DNA of 34,792 bases. Source: a bacterium UBP2_UBA2255. Its GTDB lineage: Bacteria; Edwardsbacteria; AC1; EtOH8. Shown in pieces: positions 8,645-17,084 of the stretch. The notes under the pieces are model-generated. The model saw only the letters and a list, made by a program, of their open reading frames with translations. It was not told the DNA's origin and searched no databases. The first letter of the stretch is position 1; every line of letters begins with the position of its first letter. A program made the position numbers and the translations under genes. Location: positions 1 through 34,792 of the forward strand of contig DDXR01000074.1 of assembly GCA_002347565.1 (NCBI GenBank). The letters run 5' to 3'.

Positions 8645-9385
8645 GTGAAGCAGCGACCGGACAACTGGAACCGCGTTTACTCGCGGGTGCTGGCGGCCGA
8701 AAAGGACCATGGCCTGCTGGGGCGTGGCGACCGCGTCCTGATCGCGCTTTCAGGGGGCGCCGACAGCCTCGTGCTGCTTGACCTGCTGTCGTATCAAAGG
8801 GGGGCATTGGGCCGGAAGCTGGGCCTGACGGTGGTCGCCGGGCACGTGCCGGGCAGTTTCCGTGGGCGGCCGATCGCACAGCAGGCGGACCTGCGCCGGA
8901 CCTGCGAGCGGCTGAGCGTCGACCTGCAAGTCTCTGACCGGCGGCTGGGAGAGGAAGTATTCAGCGACTGCTTCGCCTGCTCCCGGGCCCGCCGCAGACT
9001 GCTGTTCGATCTGGCGGAACGGTGCGGCTGCAACAAGATCGCACTAGGGCACAACGCCGACGACCTGGCGGAGACCGCGCTGCTGAACATCCTTTTCGCC
9101 GGGCATTTCGCGGCGATGCGGCCCCGGCAGCCGCTGCTGAACGGGAGGGTCACGGTGATCCGGCCGCTGTCCTACGTCTGGAAATCACAGATCGCCGAGT
9201 ACTGCGCCCAGCGGTTCGGGCCGGTGCGCCAGTTCGCCTGCCCCGGCGGCAAGGGTTCGAGGCGGCTGCTGGTCCGGAAACTGCTGGCACGCCTGGAGCA
9301 GGACGGGTCGCCGGTCCGGGCCAACGTGCTGAAGGCGATCTTCAATCCCAAGCCGGATTACCTGCCGCTGAGAAGTGGAACATAA
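8645..9385 (+). CDS. TtcA-like tRNA 2-thiocytidine synthetase family protein
   Basis: A PP-loop ATPase of 246 residues related to TtcA, which adenylates and thiolates C32 of tRNA in the cytoplasm using a [4Fe-4S] cluster. The GTG at 8645 is chosen because AAAAGGG (8628-8634) lies 10 nt upstream and the promoter is at 8592-8620; the open frame extends further upstream but crosses the terminator. Visible motifs: PP-loop SGGADS (36-41); CFAC (Cys109, Cys112) followed by SRARRRLLF; NKIALGHNADDLAETALLN (130-148); and Cys199 in FACPGG. These three cysteines match the TtcA cluster ligands. The second CxxC of many TtcA proteins is reduced to one Cys, and the protein is shorter than the E. coli enzyme (about 310), so the exact substrate is unproven. 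Confidence 0.8.
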   Translation: MKQRPDNWNRVYSRVLAAEKDHGLLGRGDRVLIALSGGADSLVLLDLLSYQRGALGRKLGLTVVAGHVPGSFRGRPIAQQADLRRTCERLSVDLQVSDRRLGEEVFSDCFACSRARRRLLFDLAERCGCNKIALGHNADDLAETALLNILFAGHFAAMRPRQPLLNGRVTVIRPLSYVWKSQIAEYCAQRFGPVRQFACPGGKGSRRLLVRKLLARLEQDGSPVRANVLKAIFNPKPDYLPLRSGT

Positions 9386-9479
9386 CCGCCGCATTTTTCG
9401 TACGTTATAGGATCGATCGCCGCTGATCCGTTCAAGACCAACGGCTGCCCGCAATCGTGTCAACCACGAGGATAACATT

Positions 9480-9575
9480 ATGTCAGATCAGCGGTTGCGG
9501 ATGCGGAAAAATACATTGAAAACAGCCGGGATCTATGATAAACTTATTGTTTACGGCTGTGAATTGAAACATTAA
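9480..9575 (+). CDS. Possible 31-residue small ORF / leader
   Basis: ATG at 9480 with a good Shine-Dalgarno GAGGA (9468-9472, spacing 7), coding for 31 residues (MSDQRLRMRKNTLKTAGIY... ending ELKH) and stopping 25 nt before the lipoprotein start at 9601. It is basic and has no recognisable family. It could be a leader peptide of the foldase operon or chance. A weak promoter-like pair lies inside it. No other support is visible. Confidence 0.3.
   Translation: MSDQRLRMRKNTLKTAGIYDKLIVYGCELKH
9516..9544 (+). promoter_or_regulatory. Weak candidate promoter of the foldase operon
   Basis: TTGAAA (9516-9521), 17 nt, then TAAACT (9539-9544), lying 57 nt before the lipoprotein start. The -10 matches four of six. 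This is the best pair I found in the 9386-9600 gap. A 9-bp inverted repeat (CCGCTGATC at 9420-9428 with GATCAGCGG at 9486-9494) is also present. Confidence 0.3.
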
Positions 9576-9600
9576 TCAATTGTACCAAGAAGGCCATCAG

Positions 9601-11451
9601 ATGAGACGGATGCTTATCGCCTTTCTGGCTGCCGGAACGATTTTGGCGGCGGTTTCCTGTTCCCGGGGCAACCGGACGATCGCCAGGATCGACGGCCAGA
9701 AAGTGACCATCGCCGAGTTCGAGCAGGTCTACCGTTCCCCCGCAGACGCCAAGGACACGGCCGACGTCGCCGCCGCCAAGCGCAAGATGCTGGATCAGCT
9801 GGTCGACGAGAAGCTGATGCTGTGCGAGGCGCTGGCCCGGGGGTACGACAAGGAACCACAGACTGCCCGCGAACTGGTCGAGGTCAGGAACAACGTCCTG
9901 CTGGATTGGCTGTACCGCGAGCAGTTCATCAAGAGGAACCGCGCCACCGACGCAGCCGTCAAGGACCTGTACCAGAAACTGGGCGTGCACGTGCGCGCCC
10001 GGCACATCGTGGCCCGCAGCGAGTCCGAGGCTCGGGAACTGATGAGCGCGGTCAAGGGCCGGGCTGCGTTCGAAAAGCAGTTCGCGGGCAAGACGTTCGA
10101 TGAGGAAGTGCTGGTACCGGATTCCGCGCACGCCGGCGCCGCCGGGCCGGCGACGGAGATCAACCAGATACCGGCAGGAATGAAGCTGGAGAAGCGGACG
10201 GTTTCCGGCGCAACCATGCGGGAGCGGTTCATGATCGTGGCCCGAGAGCGGTCGCAGGAGGAAATGACCGCAGCCCGGGGCGGCGACCTGTTCTGGTTCG
10301 GATGGGGGCAGGTGGCGCCCGGGTTCGACGAGTTCCAAGAGATCGTCTTCAAGCTCAAGCCCGGCCAGCTGGGCGGCCCGGTGCGGACTCCCTACGGCCA
10401 CCACCTGGTCATGGTCGATTCGGTCAAGAAAGCCGAGCCGCCGCTGCCCCCGCTGTCGCAGATCAAGGACCAGCTGAGGATGCGCCTGGACCAGCAGGCC
10501 TTCTCCAAGGCCGGGGAACAGGCGCAGAAGTACGTCGCCGAACTGATCGACGGCGCCAAGATCACCGTCGACAGCGCCGCCGCCGCCATGCTGGCCGACA
10601 AGCAGCGCCGGCAGTACGGCGACGGTCCCCAGCCGTTCCCCGATCTGACGGCCGGCGAACAGAAGACGACGGTGGCTGCTTACAAGGGCGGCACCGTGAC
10701 CGCGGCCGACCTGTCCGACGGCGCCAGGCATTTCTTCCGGGGCGGCGTGGTCCTGACCGAGCCCGACAGCCTGCACAAGTACGCCGAGCGGATGATCACC
10801 CGCCGGCTGCTGGCTGCCCGTGCCGCACGCCTGGGCCTGGACCGCCTGCCCAAGGTCAAGCAGCATATCGCCTTCAAGACAATGGACAAGCTTGCGGGCA
10901 TGGTCTATCTGCGCGAGGTCCAGGAGAAAATCAGCATCGGGGACCAGGAGATCAGGCAGCACTACCAGCAGCACCGCGCCGAGTTTTACCGGCCGGAGCA
11001 GGCCTACGTCGACCTGATACTAGTGAAGACCCCCGAGGAGGCGGCGCGCACAGCCGCCGACCTGAGGCGGGGCGCCAATTTCGCGGCGGTGGCACGGGAG
11101 CGCTCACTCGACGAGTCACGCCAGAGCGGCGGCTACCTGGGGCCGGTCGCCCGGCGGTCCCCGGTCCACCCCGAAATAGCCGCCCGGGCCTACGCGCTGC
11201 CGATCAACACCGTCTCGGAGCCGTTCCCGACCCGGGGCGGGTATGCCGTGATCAAGGTCTCGCGGCGCGATGCCGCGCGCCAGCCCGGATTCGAAGAGGT
11301 GCGGGACCAGGTCCGCAACCTGCTGATGCAGCGGCAGCATGACCGCCTGCTGCAGGAGCTGGTCGCAGCGCTGAAGGAAAAGTACCGGGTGACCGTCGAC
11401 GAGCGGGCGCTGGCCGCCGCCGGGCAACAGAAAGACGAGGAAAGACCATGA
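9601..11451 (+). CDS. Parvulin-type peptidyl-prolyl isomerase lipoprotein with two PPIase domains
   Basis: A 616-residue exported foldase. Start ATG 9601 has AAGAAGG (9587-9593) 7 nt upstream. The N-terminus is a lipoprotein signal ending AAVSC, with lipidated Cys20. A SurA_N/trigger-like helical region spans about 25-125. A first parvulin domain (131-276, VRARHIV ... GGDLFWFGWGQ ... PYGHHLVMV) carries an unusual insertion of about 50 residues at 160-212. A helical middle region follows, then a second, compact parvulin domain (468-556, YVDLILVKTPEEA ... GGYLGPV ... GGYAVIKV). Parvulins isomerise X-Pro bonds; the SurA/PpiC/PrsA types act on unfolded envelope proteins. This should be a membrane-anchored periplasmic chaperone. 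It is the first gene of a three-foldase operon and overlaps the next by ATGA. Confidence 0.85.
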   Translation: MRRMLIAFLAAGTILAAVSCSRGNRTIARIDGQKVTIAEFEQVYRSPADAKDTADVAAAKRKMLDQLVDEKLMLCEALARGYDKEPQTARELVEVRNNVLLDWLYREQFIKRNRATDAAVKDLYQKLGVHVRARHIVARSESEARELMSAVKGRAAFEKQFAGKTFDEEVLVPDSAHAGAAGPATEINQIPAGMKLEKRTVSGATMRERFMIVARERSQEEMTAARGGDLFWFGWGQVAPGFDEFQEIVFKLKPGQLGGPVRTPYGHHLVMVDSVKKAEPPLPPLSQIKDQLRMRLDQQAFSKAGEQAQKYVAELIDGAKITVDSAAAAMLADKQRRQYGDGPQPFPDLTAGEQKTTVAAYKGGTVTAADLSDGARHFFRGGVVLTEPDSLHKYAERMITRRLLAARAARLGLDRLPKVKQHIAFKTMDKLAGMVYLREVQEKISIGDQEIRQHYQQHRAEFYRPEQAYVDLILVKTPEEAARTAADLRRGANFAAVARERSLDESRQSGGYLGPVARRSPVHPEIAARAYALPINTVSEPFPTRGGYAVIKVSRRDAARQPGFEEVRDQVRNLLMQRQHDRLLQELVAALKEKYRVTVDERALAAAGQQKDEERP

Positions 11452-12299
11452 AGCGCCTGATCGCCGCCGCGCTGGTCGCGGCCGCAGCAACCGCGCTGTC
11501 CGGCTGCGCTCGGACCCAGCCCAAGGGCCAGGTCGTGGCCCGGGTCAATGAAGCGACCCTGACCGACCGCGATTTCTACGACATGCTGCCGCAGGAATTC
11601 TCCAGCCTGCCCCCGGCGCACAAAGAGGCTTGGATCGCGGCCAACAAGGACGAGGCCATCAAGCAGTGGGTGCGAACCGAGCTGCTGTACCAGGAGGCGC
11701 TGCGGCGGGGAATCCACAAGGAAGCCAAGGTCGCCAAGGTGCTCAAGGAGTGGCCGAAGATCATCCTGATGAACGAGATGGAGAAGCGCGAGCTGGGCAG
11801 CGCCCCGGAAGTCAGCGAGGCCGAGGCCCGCGAGTATTTCTCCAGGCACGAACAGGAGTACCAGGCCGAGATCAAGCTGGCCGAGATCGTGGTGGCGACC
11901 AGGGCTGAAGCCGAGGAGGTCAAGGCAGCGCTCGACAACGGCGCCGACTTCGCCAAGCTGGCCAGGGAGCGATCGCTGGCGCGCAACACCGCAGTCAACG
12001 GCGGCGTGCTGCCCGCCTACCTGCTGCGCGGCGACAAGCGAATCGATTTCGAGCTGGAGGAGAAGATCTTCTCCCTGGCCAAGGGCGCCGTGTCCGACCC
12101 GATCAAGATCGCCAGCGCCTTCCAGGTGATCAAGGCGGTGGACCGCCGCCCAGCTTGGCAGACGGTTAAGTTCGAAGATGTCAGGGAGGACCTGATCGGC
12201 GGGCTGAGCATCTCGCGGCAGCGCCGCCTGCTGGAGGCCCTGTTCGACAGTCTGCAGGCCAACGCCAAGGTGTCGCAGCACCCGGAACTGCTGAAATAG
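11448..12299 (+). CDS. PpiC/SurA-like peptidyl-prolyl isomerase lipoprotein
   Basis: 283 residues, translationally coupled to the preceding foldase (ATGA overlap at 11448-11451; GAGGAAAG upstream as ribosome site). The signal has a canonical lipobox LSGC (Cys20). A SurA_N-like helical part lies at about 25-135 and one parvulin-like domain at about 139-235, reading AEIKLAEIVVAT ... NGGVLPAYLL ... FSLAKGAVSDPI ... AFQVIKAVD. The usual GGDLGWF stretch is degenerate, so isomerase activity may be low and chaperone activity may dominate (inference). It is likely anchored in the same membrane as its neighbour and works with SurA, encoded 44 nt downstream. Confidence 0.82.
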   Translation: MKRLIAAALVAAAATALSGCARTQPKGQVVARVNEATLTDRDFYDMLPQEFSSLPPAHKEAWIAANKDEAIKQWVRTELLYQEALRRGIHKEAKVAKVLKEWPKIILMNEMEKRELGSAPEVSEAEAREYFSRHEQEYQAEIKLAEIVVATRAEAEEVKAALDNGADFAKLARERSLARNTAVNGGVLPAYLLRGDKRIDFELEEKIFSLAKGAVSDPIKIASAFQVIKAVDRRPAWQTVKFEDVREDLIGGLSISRQRRLLEALFDSLQANAKVSQHPELLK

Positions 12300-12343
12300 C
12301 CGTTTCCCCGAGCCAACCATCCCGATCGCAGAAAGGCACCGCC

Positions 12344-13618
12344 ATGAGACACCTGATAACCGCGTTCCTGCTGCTGGCCGGCGGGGCCGCCTTCGCCGCC
12401 GACCCCGTCGACGCCATCGTCGGCAAGGTGGGCGACGACATCATCATGAAAAGCGAGGTCGACCGTCAGGTGCAGCTGTACCGGATGCAGGTGCCGACCG
12501 ACCCGACGACCGACGACTCCCTGCGCAAGGCGGCGCTGGAGAACATCATCGAGGGCAAGGTGATGGTGCTGGAGGCGAGGCGCGAGTCGGTGGCCGTGGC
12601 CGATGCCGATGTCGAGGAGCAGATCAACCAGGCCATCCAGAACCTGCGGCGCAACTTCCCCAGCGAGGACAGCTTCAGGATGGCGCTCAAGCGCGAGGGC
12701 ACCACCGTCGACAAGCTCAAGGAAAAGTACCGTAGCGACACCCGCGAGCGGATGATGATCCAGCGCCTGATCGACAAGCGGGTCCGGCCCAAGGCGGCCG
12801 CGCCCACTTCCAGGGAGGTCGAGGCGTTCTACGCCACCCACAAGGATTCGATCCCCGACGAGCCGGAGAAGGTGCAGCTGCAGCACATCCTGATCGTCCC
12901 CAAGATCGGCCAGGCCGCCGAGACCAGGGGCCAGGATCGGGCGCGGGCCGCCATGGCGGAGCTGCGGGCCGGCAAGAGCTTTTCCGCGGTGGCCGCCAAG
13001 TACTCCGATGATCCCGGCTCGTCCGGCCGGGGCGGCGATCTGGGATGGTTCGGACGCGGCGCCATGGTGCCGCAGTTCGATGCCGCGGTGTTCGGTCTCA
13101 AACCGGGGGAGACCACCAAGCAGCCGGTGCGCACCCAGTTCGGCTTCCACATCATCAGGCTGGCCGAGCGGAACGGCGACCAAGTGCGGGCCTCGCACAT
13201 CCTGGTGATGGTCAAGCCGTCGGCCCAGGACATTGGCCGCGCCCGCAAGACGATCGACGGGCTGCGCTCCCGCATCGCCGCCGGCGAGGATTTCGGCACC
13301 GTGGCCCGGACCTACTCCCACGACAACGACTCCAAGGCCAGGGGCGGCGACCTGGGCCTGGTGCCGGTGGAAGCGTTCCCGGAAGAGGTCAAGAACGAGC
13401 TGGCGGCCATGAAGGAGGCCGAGGTGTCGGACGTGATAGAGACCGAGACCGGCTACCATCTGGTCAAGCTGGTCAAGCGCGAGCCGGCGCGGCGGGCCAC
13501 GTTCGAGAGCGTCAGGGAGCAGCTGACCGAGTACCTGAAGAACAAGAAGATGCAGGACGAGTACAACAAGTGGATGAAGGACCTGAAGGGAAAGCATTAC
13601 ATCGAGCGGAACCTGTAG
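12344..13618 (+). CDS. surA: Periplasmic chaperone SurA (two parvulin domains)
   Basis: 424 residues with the full SurA layout: signal peptide (1-18, ending AAFA), SurA N-domain (about 20-165), parvulin 1 (177-276, VQLQHILIV ... GGDLGWFGRGAMVPQFDAAVF ... FGFHIIRL), parvulin 2 (281-379, VRASHILVM ... GGDLGLVP ... TGYHLVKL) and a C-terminal helix. SurA binds unfolded outer-membrane proteins in the periplasm and hands them to the BAM complex. Start ATG 12344 follows GAAAGG (12330-12335). The gene closes the foldase operon; a GTGA-loop hairpin at 13672 ends transcription. Length matches the family (E. coli 428). Confidence 0.93.
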   Translation: MRHLITAFLLLAGGAAFAADPVDAIVGKVGDDIIMKSEVDRQVQLYRMQVPTDPTTDDSLRKAALENIIEGKVMVLEARRESVAVADADVEEQINQAIQNLRRNFPSEDSFRMALKREGTTVDKLKEKYRSDTRERMMIQRLIDKRVRPKAAAPTSREVEAFYATHKDSIPDEPEKVQLQHILIVPKIGQAAETRGQDRARAAMAELRAGKSFSAVAAKYSDDPGSSGRGGDLGWFGRGAMVPQFDAAVFGLKPGETTKQPVRTQFGFHIIRLAERNGDQVRASHILVMVKPSAQDIGRARKTIDGLRSRIAAGEDFGTVARTYSHDNDSKARGGDLGLVPVEAFPEEVKNELAAMKEAEVSDVIETETGYHLVKLVKREPARRATFESVREQLTEYLKNKKMQDEYNKWMKDLKGKHYIERNL

Positions 13619-13671
13619 CAGGGGATCGGCGAGGAGCAACGGGGGCGCAGGGATTCCTCCGCTGCAAAGCG

Positions 13672-13703
13672 GGCGGGCCGTCGGTGACGACGGCCCGCCT
13701 TTC
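13672..13703 (+). terminator. Intrinsic terminator between converging surA and M1 peptidase genes
   Basis: A 12-bp perfect stem (GGCGGGCCGTCG at 13672-13683 with 13688-13699), closed by the stable GTGA tetraloop and followed by TTTCATTGT. It lies 53 nt past surA and just beyond the 3' end of the opposing M1 peptidase gene, so it may act in both directions. Confidence 0.85.
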
Positions 13704-13730
13704 ATTGTCTATCGCCCAGCCGGATGGCAG

Positions 13731-16544
13731 CTAGGGGCTGACCGTCCCCCCGATGGCTATTTTCCAGCGCCAGGCGAGCTTTTTTTCCCCGGGCAGCGGC
13801 TGGTTGATCCACAGCGGCAGCAGCAGCCGGACCCCGGGCAGCCGCAGGTCGACGCCGGCATTGGCCGGTACCCGTCCCGGGTGCAGTTCTGACCAGTCGT
13901 TGATCACCCGTCCGGCTCCGCAGAACAGCGCCAGGGGGACCCGGTGCAGCGGCAGGGACAGGCCGGCCGCCAGGACGCTGGTGCCGCGGACATGGCGGCC
14001 GGCATAACCGGGCAGATTGGCGCCACCGTCAATGTGGTAGCGCTCCTGGGGAGAAAACCAGCCGGTATACGACACGATCATGTTGTCCAGGCCGGTGGCC
14101 TTGAACCCGCCCGACAGGAAGTACTGCTCCTGGGCCGGGGGGTCTCCGGAGATCTGGCCGATGATGCCGCGCGCATCGATCCGTACGTACTTGCCGAGCC
14201 GCAGGTACGCCCGCTCCTCCGCCTCGGCCCGCATATAATTTCGCATGCCGGAATGCGGCGTGTTGGATAATCCCGCGGCCGCCGCCAGTCGCAGGCTCGA
14301 GCCGTACCTCCAACCGGTGGCGGCGAACCTCCGTTCTCCGATTACGGCCCATGTCTCCCCACGCTCGATGTCGCGCCGATCCCAGAACCGGGTGACGTTG
14401 ACGACCCTGCTGTAGTCGAGCCTGGCATCGAACCGCTCGGTGGGAGCCATCAGCGCCTTGCCCCAGCTGCGTCTGATGCCGGCGCCGGCCCAGTAGGTGT
14501 CGTACGCCTTGCCGAATGTTCCGTACACGCGCGGTGGCATGGGGAGACGGGTCACCGGCGTCTGGTAATCAAGGCTCCACGATAGCTGCCGGGAACGGAA
14601 TCCGTAGTACGATGAAGCGGTCCACTGGTGAAGGCCGACCAGCGGACCACCGTCCACCAGGTAGCCGCCGTGCAGGATCGGCCCGAAACGGAATCCGTTG
14701 ATGCCGTCGTACCACGGCAGCGGCACGGCCCACATCTGATATTTATCGAACGACGGCAGCCGGGGCAGCAGTGTAAACGACCATTGGCGCGGCCAGTGGT
14801 TGTCGAAACGCTTTACCTCGGGCAGTGAAGCGGCGGGATCCAGCACCGCGTGCCGCAGCTCCCCGTCAGTCCGGAGGCAGAACGTCGTGTCCGCGCCCGC
14901 GCCGCTCCAGCCCACGGTGTATCTCTCGGAGACGGCGTCCTTCAGGCGCAGCGACACCGGCAGGACCAGGCTGTCGCGCCGCTGCAGGCTGATGCGGTAA
15001 ATGTTCTCTTGCTCTTCGACCCGCTCGACCGCGGCGATGGCGTAGTCGCAGCGCTGGGTGGTCGTGAGCATGGGCATGAAATACGGACGGACGTCCTCTT
15101 TCGCCACGCTGTCGACCACGGCTAGGAATTTTTCGGTCGTGACGTGCTTGAACTGGTACTTCGCGCAGTAGGCGCGCATCGCCCGGTCGAAGCTCTCGTC
15201 GCCGAGATAATCCCTCAGCCACCACATCATCAGTGCCGGTTTCTTGTAGGCGGTGACGGCGTAGAGCGTCGGCTCGCGGATGTCGCAGGCCCGGGTCAGC
15301 ACCGGCTGCTCCATGCGGTTGAGAGCGAACATGGCGTACATCATCCGGCCGATGTAGCGGTCGGACAACTCCGGCAGCCACCGCCGGGCCCGCGGCTTGG
15401 CCAGGAGGTTGCCCGCTGATCCGTACTTCTCCTCGAAGTAGCGCTCCTCCGAGAACGTGTTGATCCCCTCGTCCAGCCAGGCCTCGTCCATCTCGTCGTT
15501 GCCCAGCGCGCCGTAGAACCACTGGTGGCCGATCTCGTGAATCACAACCATCTCGAGAGAGCGGGTAAACCTGTCCTCGCCCGAGGAGACGATCACCAGG
15601 TTCGGGTATTCCATGCCGCCGCCGGCAGCCAGCGAGCCCTGGCATACGGTCAGGGTCGAATAGGGGTACCGGCCGTACCAGCGGCCGTAGTAGTCCAGTG
15701 CGTCCTTGGAATACTGCATCACGTTCTTCCATTTGACCGTGTCGCGCGGCAGCGCCAGCACCTTGATCAGCACGCCGTCGTGCTCCTCCTCGGTCACGAC
15801 GTACGTGCGGTCCGCGCACCAGGCGAAATCGTGGACGTTATCGGCGCAGAACAAATGATAGTCCGTGGAATCGCTGCTCGTTGAATCGCTGTTCGCGGTG
15901 TCAATAACTTTCACGCCGGTGGCGCCGACCATCATGCCTTGCGGAGTCCAAATGCCGACATTGAACGAACCGTAGTCGCCGTAGAACTCGCCGATGTAGC
16001 GGTAGCCGTCCGGGTGCCAGCCCTTCTCGTCGTAGACCACTATCTTGGGGTACCACTGGGAGATTTCGTAATGCGCGCCCTTGTGGCCCAGCCGCGAGAC
16101 GATGGCCGGCAGCTTGACGCCGAAAACGATGTCGAACATCAATGAGTCGCCGGGCACCAGCGGGGCCGGCAGGTCGCAGCAGGCCGTAGTGATGTCGGCG
16201 CCGGGCCGCAGGGCCAACGCCGCGCCTCCGGCGCGGAAGGAGCTGATCTCGATGAACCCCCGGTCCCGTTCCGCCAGGCAGCGGCCGCGGTAGTCATGGA
16301 AGGACTCGGCCTCGACGGCCAGCGCCGTGCCCAGGTCCTTGTAGGCGTTGGGATAGAGGTGGAACCACACGGTGTGCAGCGTGTCCGGGGAGTTGTTCCA
16401 GTAGGTCAGCCGCTCGCTGCCGTGCAGCCAGTGGGCCGCCGTGTCCAGCTTGACGTCGATGTCGTAGGCTACCCGCTGCTGCCAGGCAAAACCGAATGAG
16501 GAAAGCAGAAGGCAGAAAGCGAAAAGGATGAATAGTTTCTTCAT
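13731..16544 (-). CDS. Exported M1-family metallopeptidase with C-terminal Omp85-like beta-barrel
   Basis: 937 residues. A signal peptide (1-20, MKKLFILFAFCLLLSSFGFA) is followed by an M1 aminopeptidase-type region. GGMEY (309-313) stands where GAMEN normally sits; the zinc site is HEIGHQW (His336, His340; catalytic Glu337), with the third ligand Glu359 in WLDEG exactly 18 residues later; TAYKKPALMMWWL supplies a likely catalytic Tyr. The remaining part, about 610-937, has alternating amphipathic strands and ends like Omp85/surface-antigen barrels (YFLSGGF ... NLPGYAGRHVRGTSVLAAGLSLPL ... GVDLRLPGVRLLLPLW), with LPGY at 844-847 where Omp85 proteins have LRGY. The enzyme is probably displayed at the outer membrane (inference). 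Ribosome site AGGAG is 5 nt upstream, directly next to the cloverleaf repeat. Confidence 0.85.
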   Translation of the reverse strand: MKKLFILFAFCLLLSSFGFAWQQRVAYDIDVKLDTAAHWLHGSERLTYWNNSPDTLHTVWFHLYPNAYKDLGTALAVEAESFHDYRGRCLAERDRGFIEISSFRAGGAALALRPGADITTACCDLPAPLVPGDSLMFDIVFGVKLPAIVSRLGHKGAHYEISQWYPKIVVYDEKGWHPDGYRYIGEFYGDYGSFNVGIWTPQGMMVGATGVKVIDTANSDSTSSDSTDYHLFCADNVHDFAWCADRTYVVTEEEHDGVLIKVLALPRDTVKWKNVMQYSKDALDYYGRWYGRYPYSTLTVCQGSLAAGGGMEYPNLVIVSSGEDRFTRSLEMVVIHEIGHQWFYGALGNDEMDEAWLDEGINTFSEERYFEEKYGSAGNLLAKPRARRWLPELSDRYIGRMMYAMFALNRMEQPVLTRACDIREPTLYAVTAYKKPALMMWWLRDYLGDESFDRAMRAYCAKYQFKHVTTEKFLAVVDSVAKEDVRPYFMPMLTTTQRCDYAIAAVERVEEQENIYRISLQRRDSLVLPVSLRLKDAVSERYTVGWSGAGADTTFCLRTDGELRHAVLDPAASLPEVKRFDNHWPRQWSFTLLPRLPSFDKYQMWAVPLPWYDGINGFRFGPILHGGYLVDGGPLVGLHQWTASSYYGFRSRQLSWSLDYQTPVTRLPMPPRVYGTFGKAYDTYWAGAGIRRSWGKALMAPTERFDARLDYSRVVNVTRFWDRRDIERGETWAVIGERRFAATGWRYGSSLRLAAAAGLSNTPHSGMRNYMRAEAEERAYLRLGKYVRIDARGIIGQISGDPPAQEQYFLSGGFKATGLDNMIVSYTGWFSPQERYHIDGGANLPGYAGRHVRGTSVLAAGLSLPLHRVPLALFCGAGRVINDWSELHPGRVPANAGVDLRLPGVRLLLPLWINQPLPGEKKLAWRWKIAIGGTVSP

Positions 16545-16557
16545 AAAAACTCCTGTT

Positions 16558-16636
16558 GACCTAACCCCTGCCCCTCTCCCTCGGGAGAGGGGGGACGAAA
16601 CCCCTTCCCCGACGGGGAAGGGGTAGGGGTTAGGTC
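16558..16636. repeat. 79-bp cloverleaf palindromic repeat, copy 1
   Basis: Perfect 12-nt outer arms (GACCTAACCCCT at 16558-16569; complement at 16625-16636) enclose two hairpins: CCCCTCTCCC/GGGAGAGGGG (16571-16592) and CCCCTTCCCC/GGGGAAGGGG (16601-16623). The result is a three-way junction when folded. It lies between two minus-strand genes: the stop of the membrane protein is 1 nt away and the ribosome site of the M1 peptidase is on the other side. It closely matches 34353-34433. No transposase is encoded nearby, so it is probably a non-autonomous REP- or MITE-like unit. Confidence 0.9.
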
Positions 16637-16637
16637 A

Positions 16638-17084
16638 TTATGTTGGCGTGGAATCTTGCTGTTGACTATTGTCCAATCGATGGTCCAAATACTTCAATAT
16701 CGCTTCCTTGTGTCCGCCGTACTGCAGGTACATGCCCCGGAAATTCTCCATCCATGATGCCTTCAGGTAGGGCGAGAGCTGGACTCCGTTGCGGTCGGGG
16801 TAGTAGCTGCGGACCTGCTCCCACTTTCTGGCGGTCGTCACGCCGCCGCGTTTCATGGTGACGCCGTCGCCGTCGAATCGGTAGGCGGTCCTGATGAAGA
16901 AGGGGAACTCCGAGGCGAACAACAGGACGAACCCCAGCCCGGTCCAGAACGCCGAGCGGGTCCATAGCAGCACCAGCGCCGAGACCGCGACCGGAAAGAC
17001 GACGGCGATGACGGCCTTGGGCATCGATTCCCGGACCGGGTGGACCGTCCATTCGAATACGTGGTCGGCTGCGGGGTCAGTCAT
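16638..17084 (-). CDS. Small membrane protein of unknown function (PH-like)
   Basis: 148 residues. Two predicted membrane helices (about 23-41, AVIAVVFPVAVSALVLLW, and 45-64, FWTGLGFVLLFASEFPFFI) are followed by a soluble tail (YRFDGDGVTMKRGGVTTARKWEQV...) that resembles bacterial PH-like/YdbT-type domains, where a strand-rich module follows a helical hairpin. Start ATG 17084 overlaps the end of the DUF4416 gene by 8 nt, so expression is coupled. The stop abuts the cloverleaf repeat. No family assigned with confidence. Confidence 0.7.
   Translation of the reverse strand: MTDPAADHVFEWTVHPVRESMPKAVIAVVFPVAVSALVLLWTRSAFWTGLGFVLLFASEFPFFIRTAYRFDGDGVTMKRGGVTTARKWEQVRSYYPDRNGVQLSPYLKASWMENFRGMYLQYGGHKEAILKYLDHRLDNSQQQDSTPT

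Noticed and set aside
9420..9494. 9-bp inverted repeat in the 9386-9600 gap as a terminator
   Set aside because: The arms are 57 nt apart and no compact stem or T tract exists; too weak to annotate separately.
16558..16636. Cloverleaf repeat as a simple intrinsic terminator or as a CRISPR repeat
   Set aside because: Two hairpins within paired outer arms, no T tract, no spacer-repeat periodicity, and a second near-identical copy elsewhere fit a dispersed palindromic element better.
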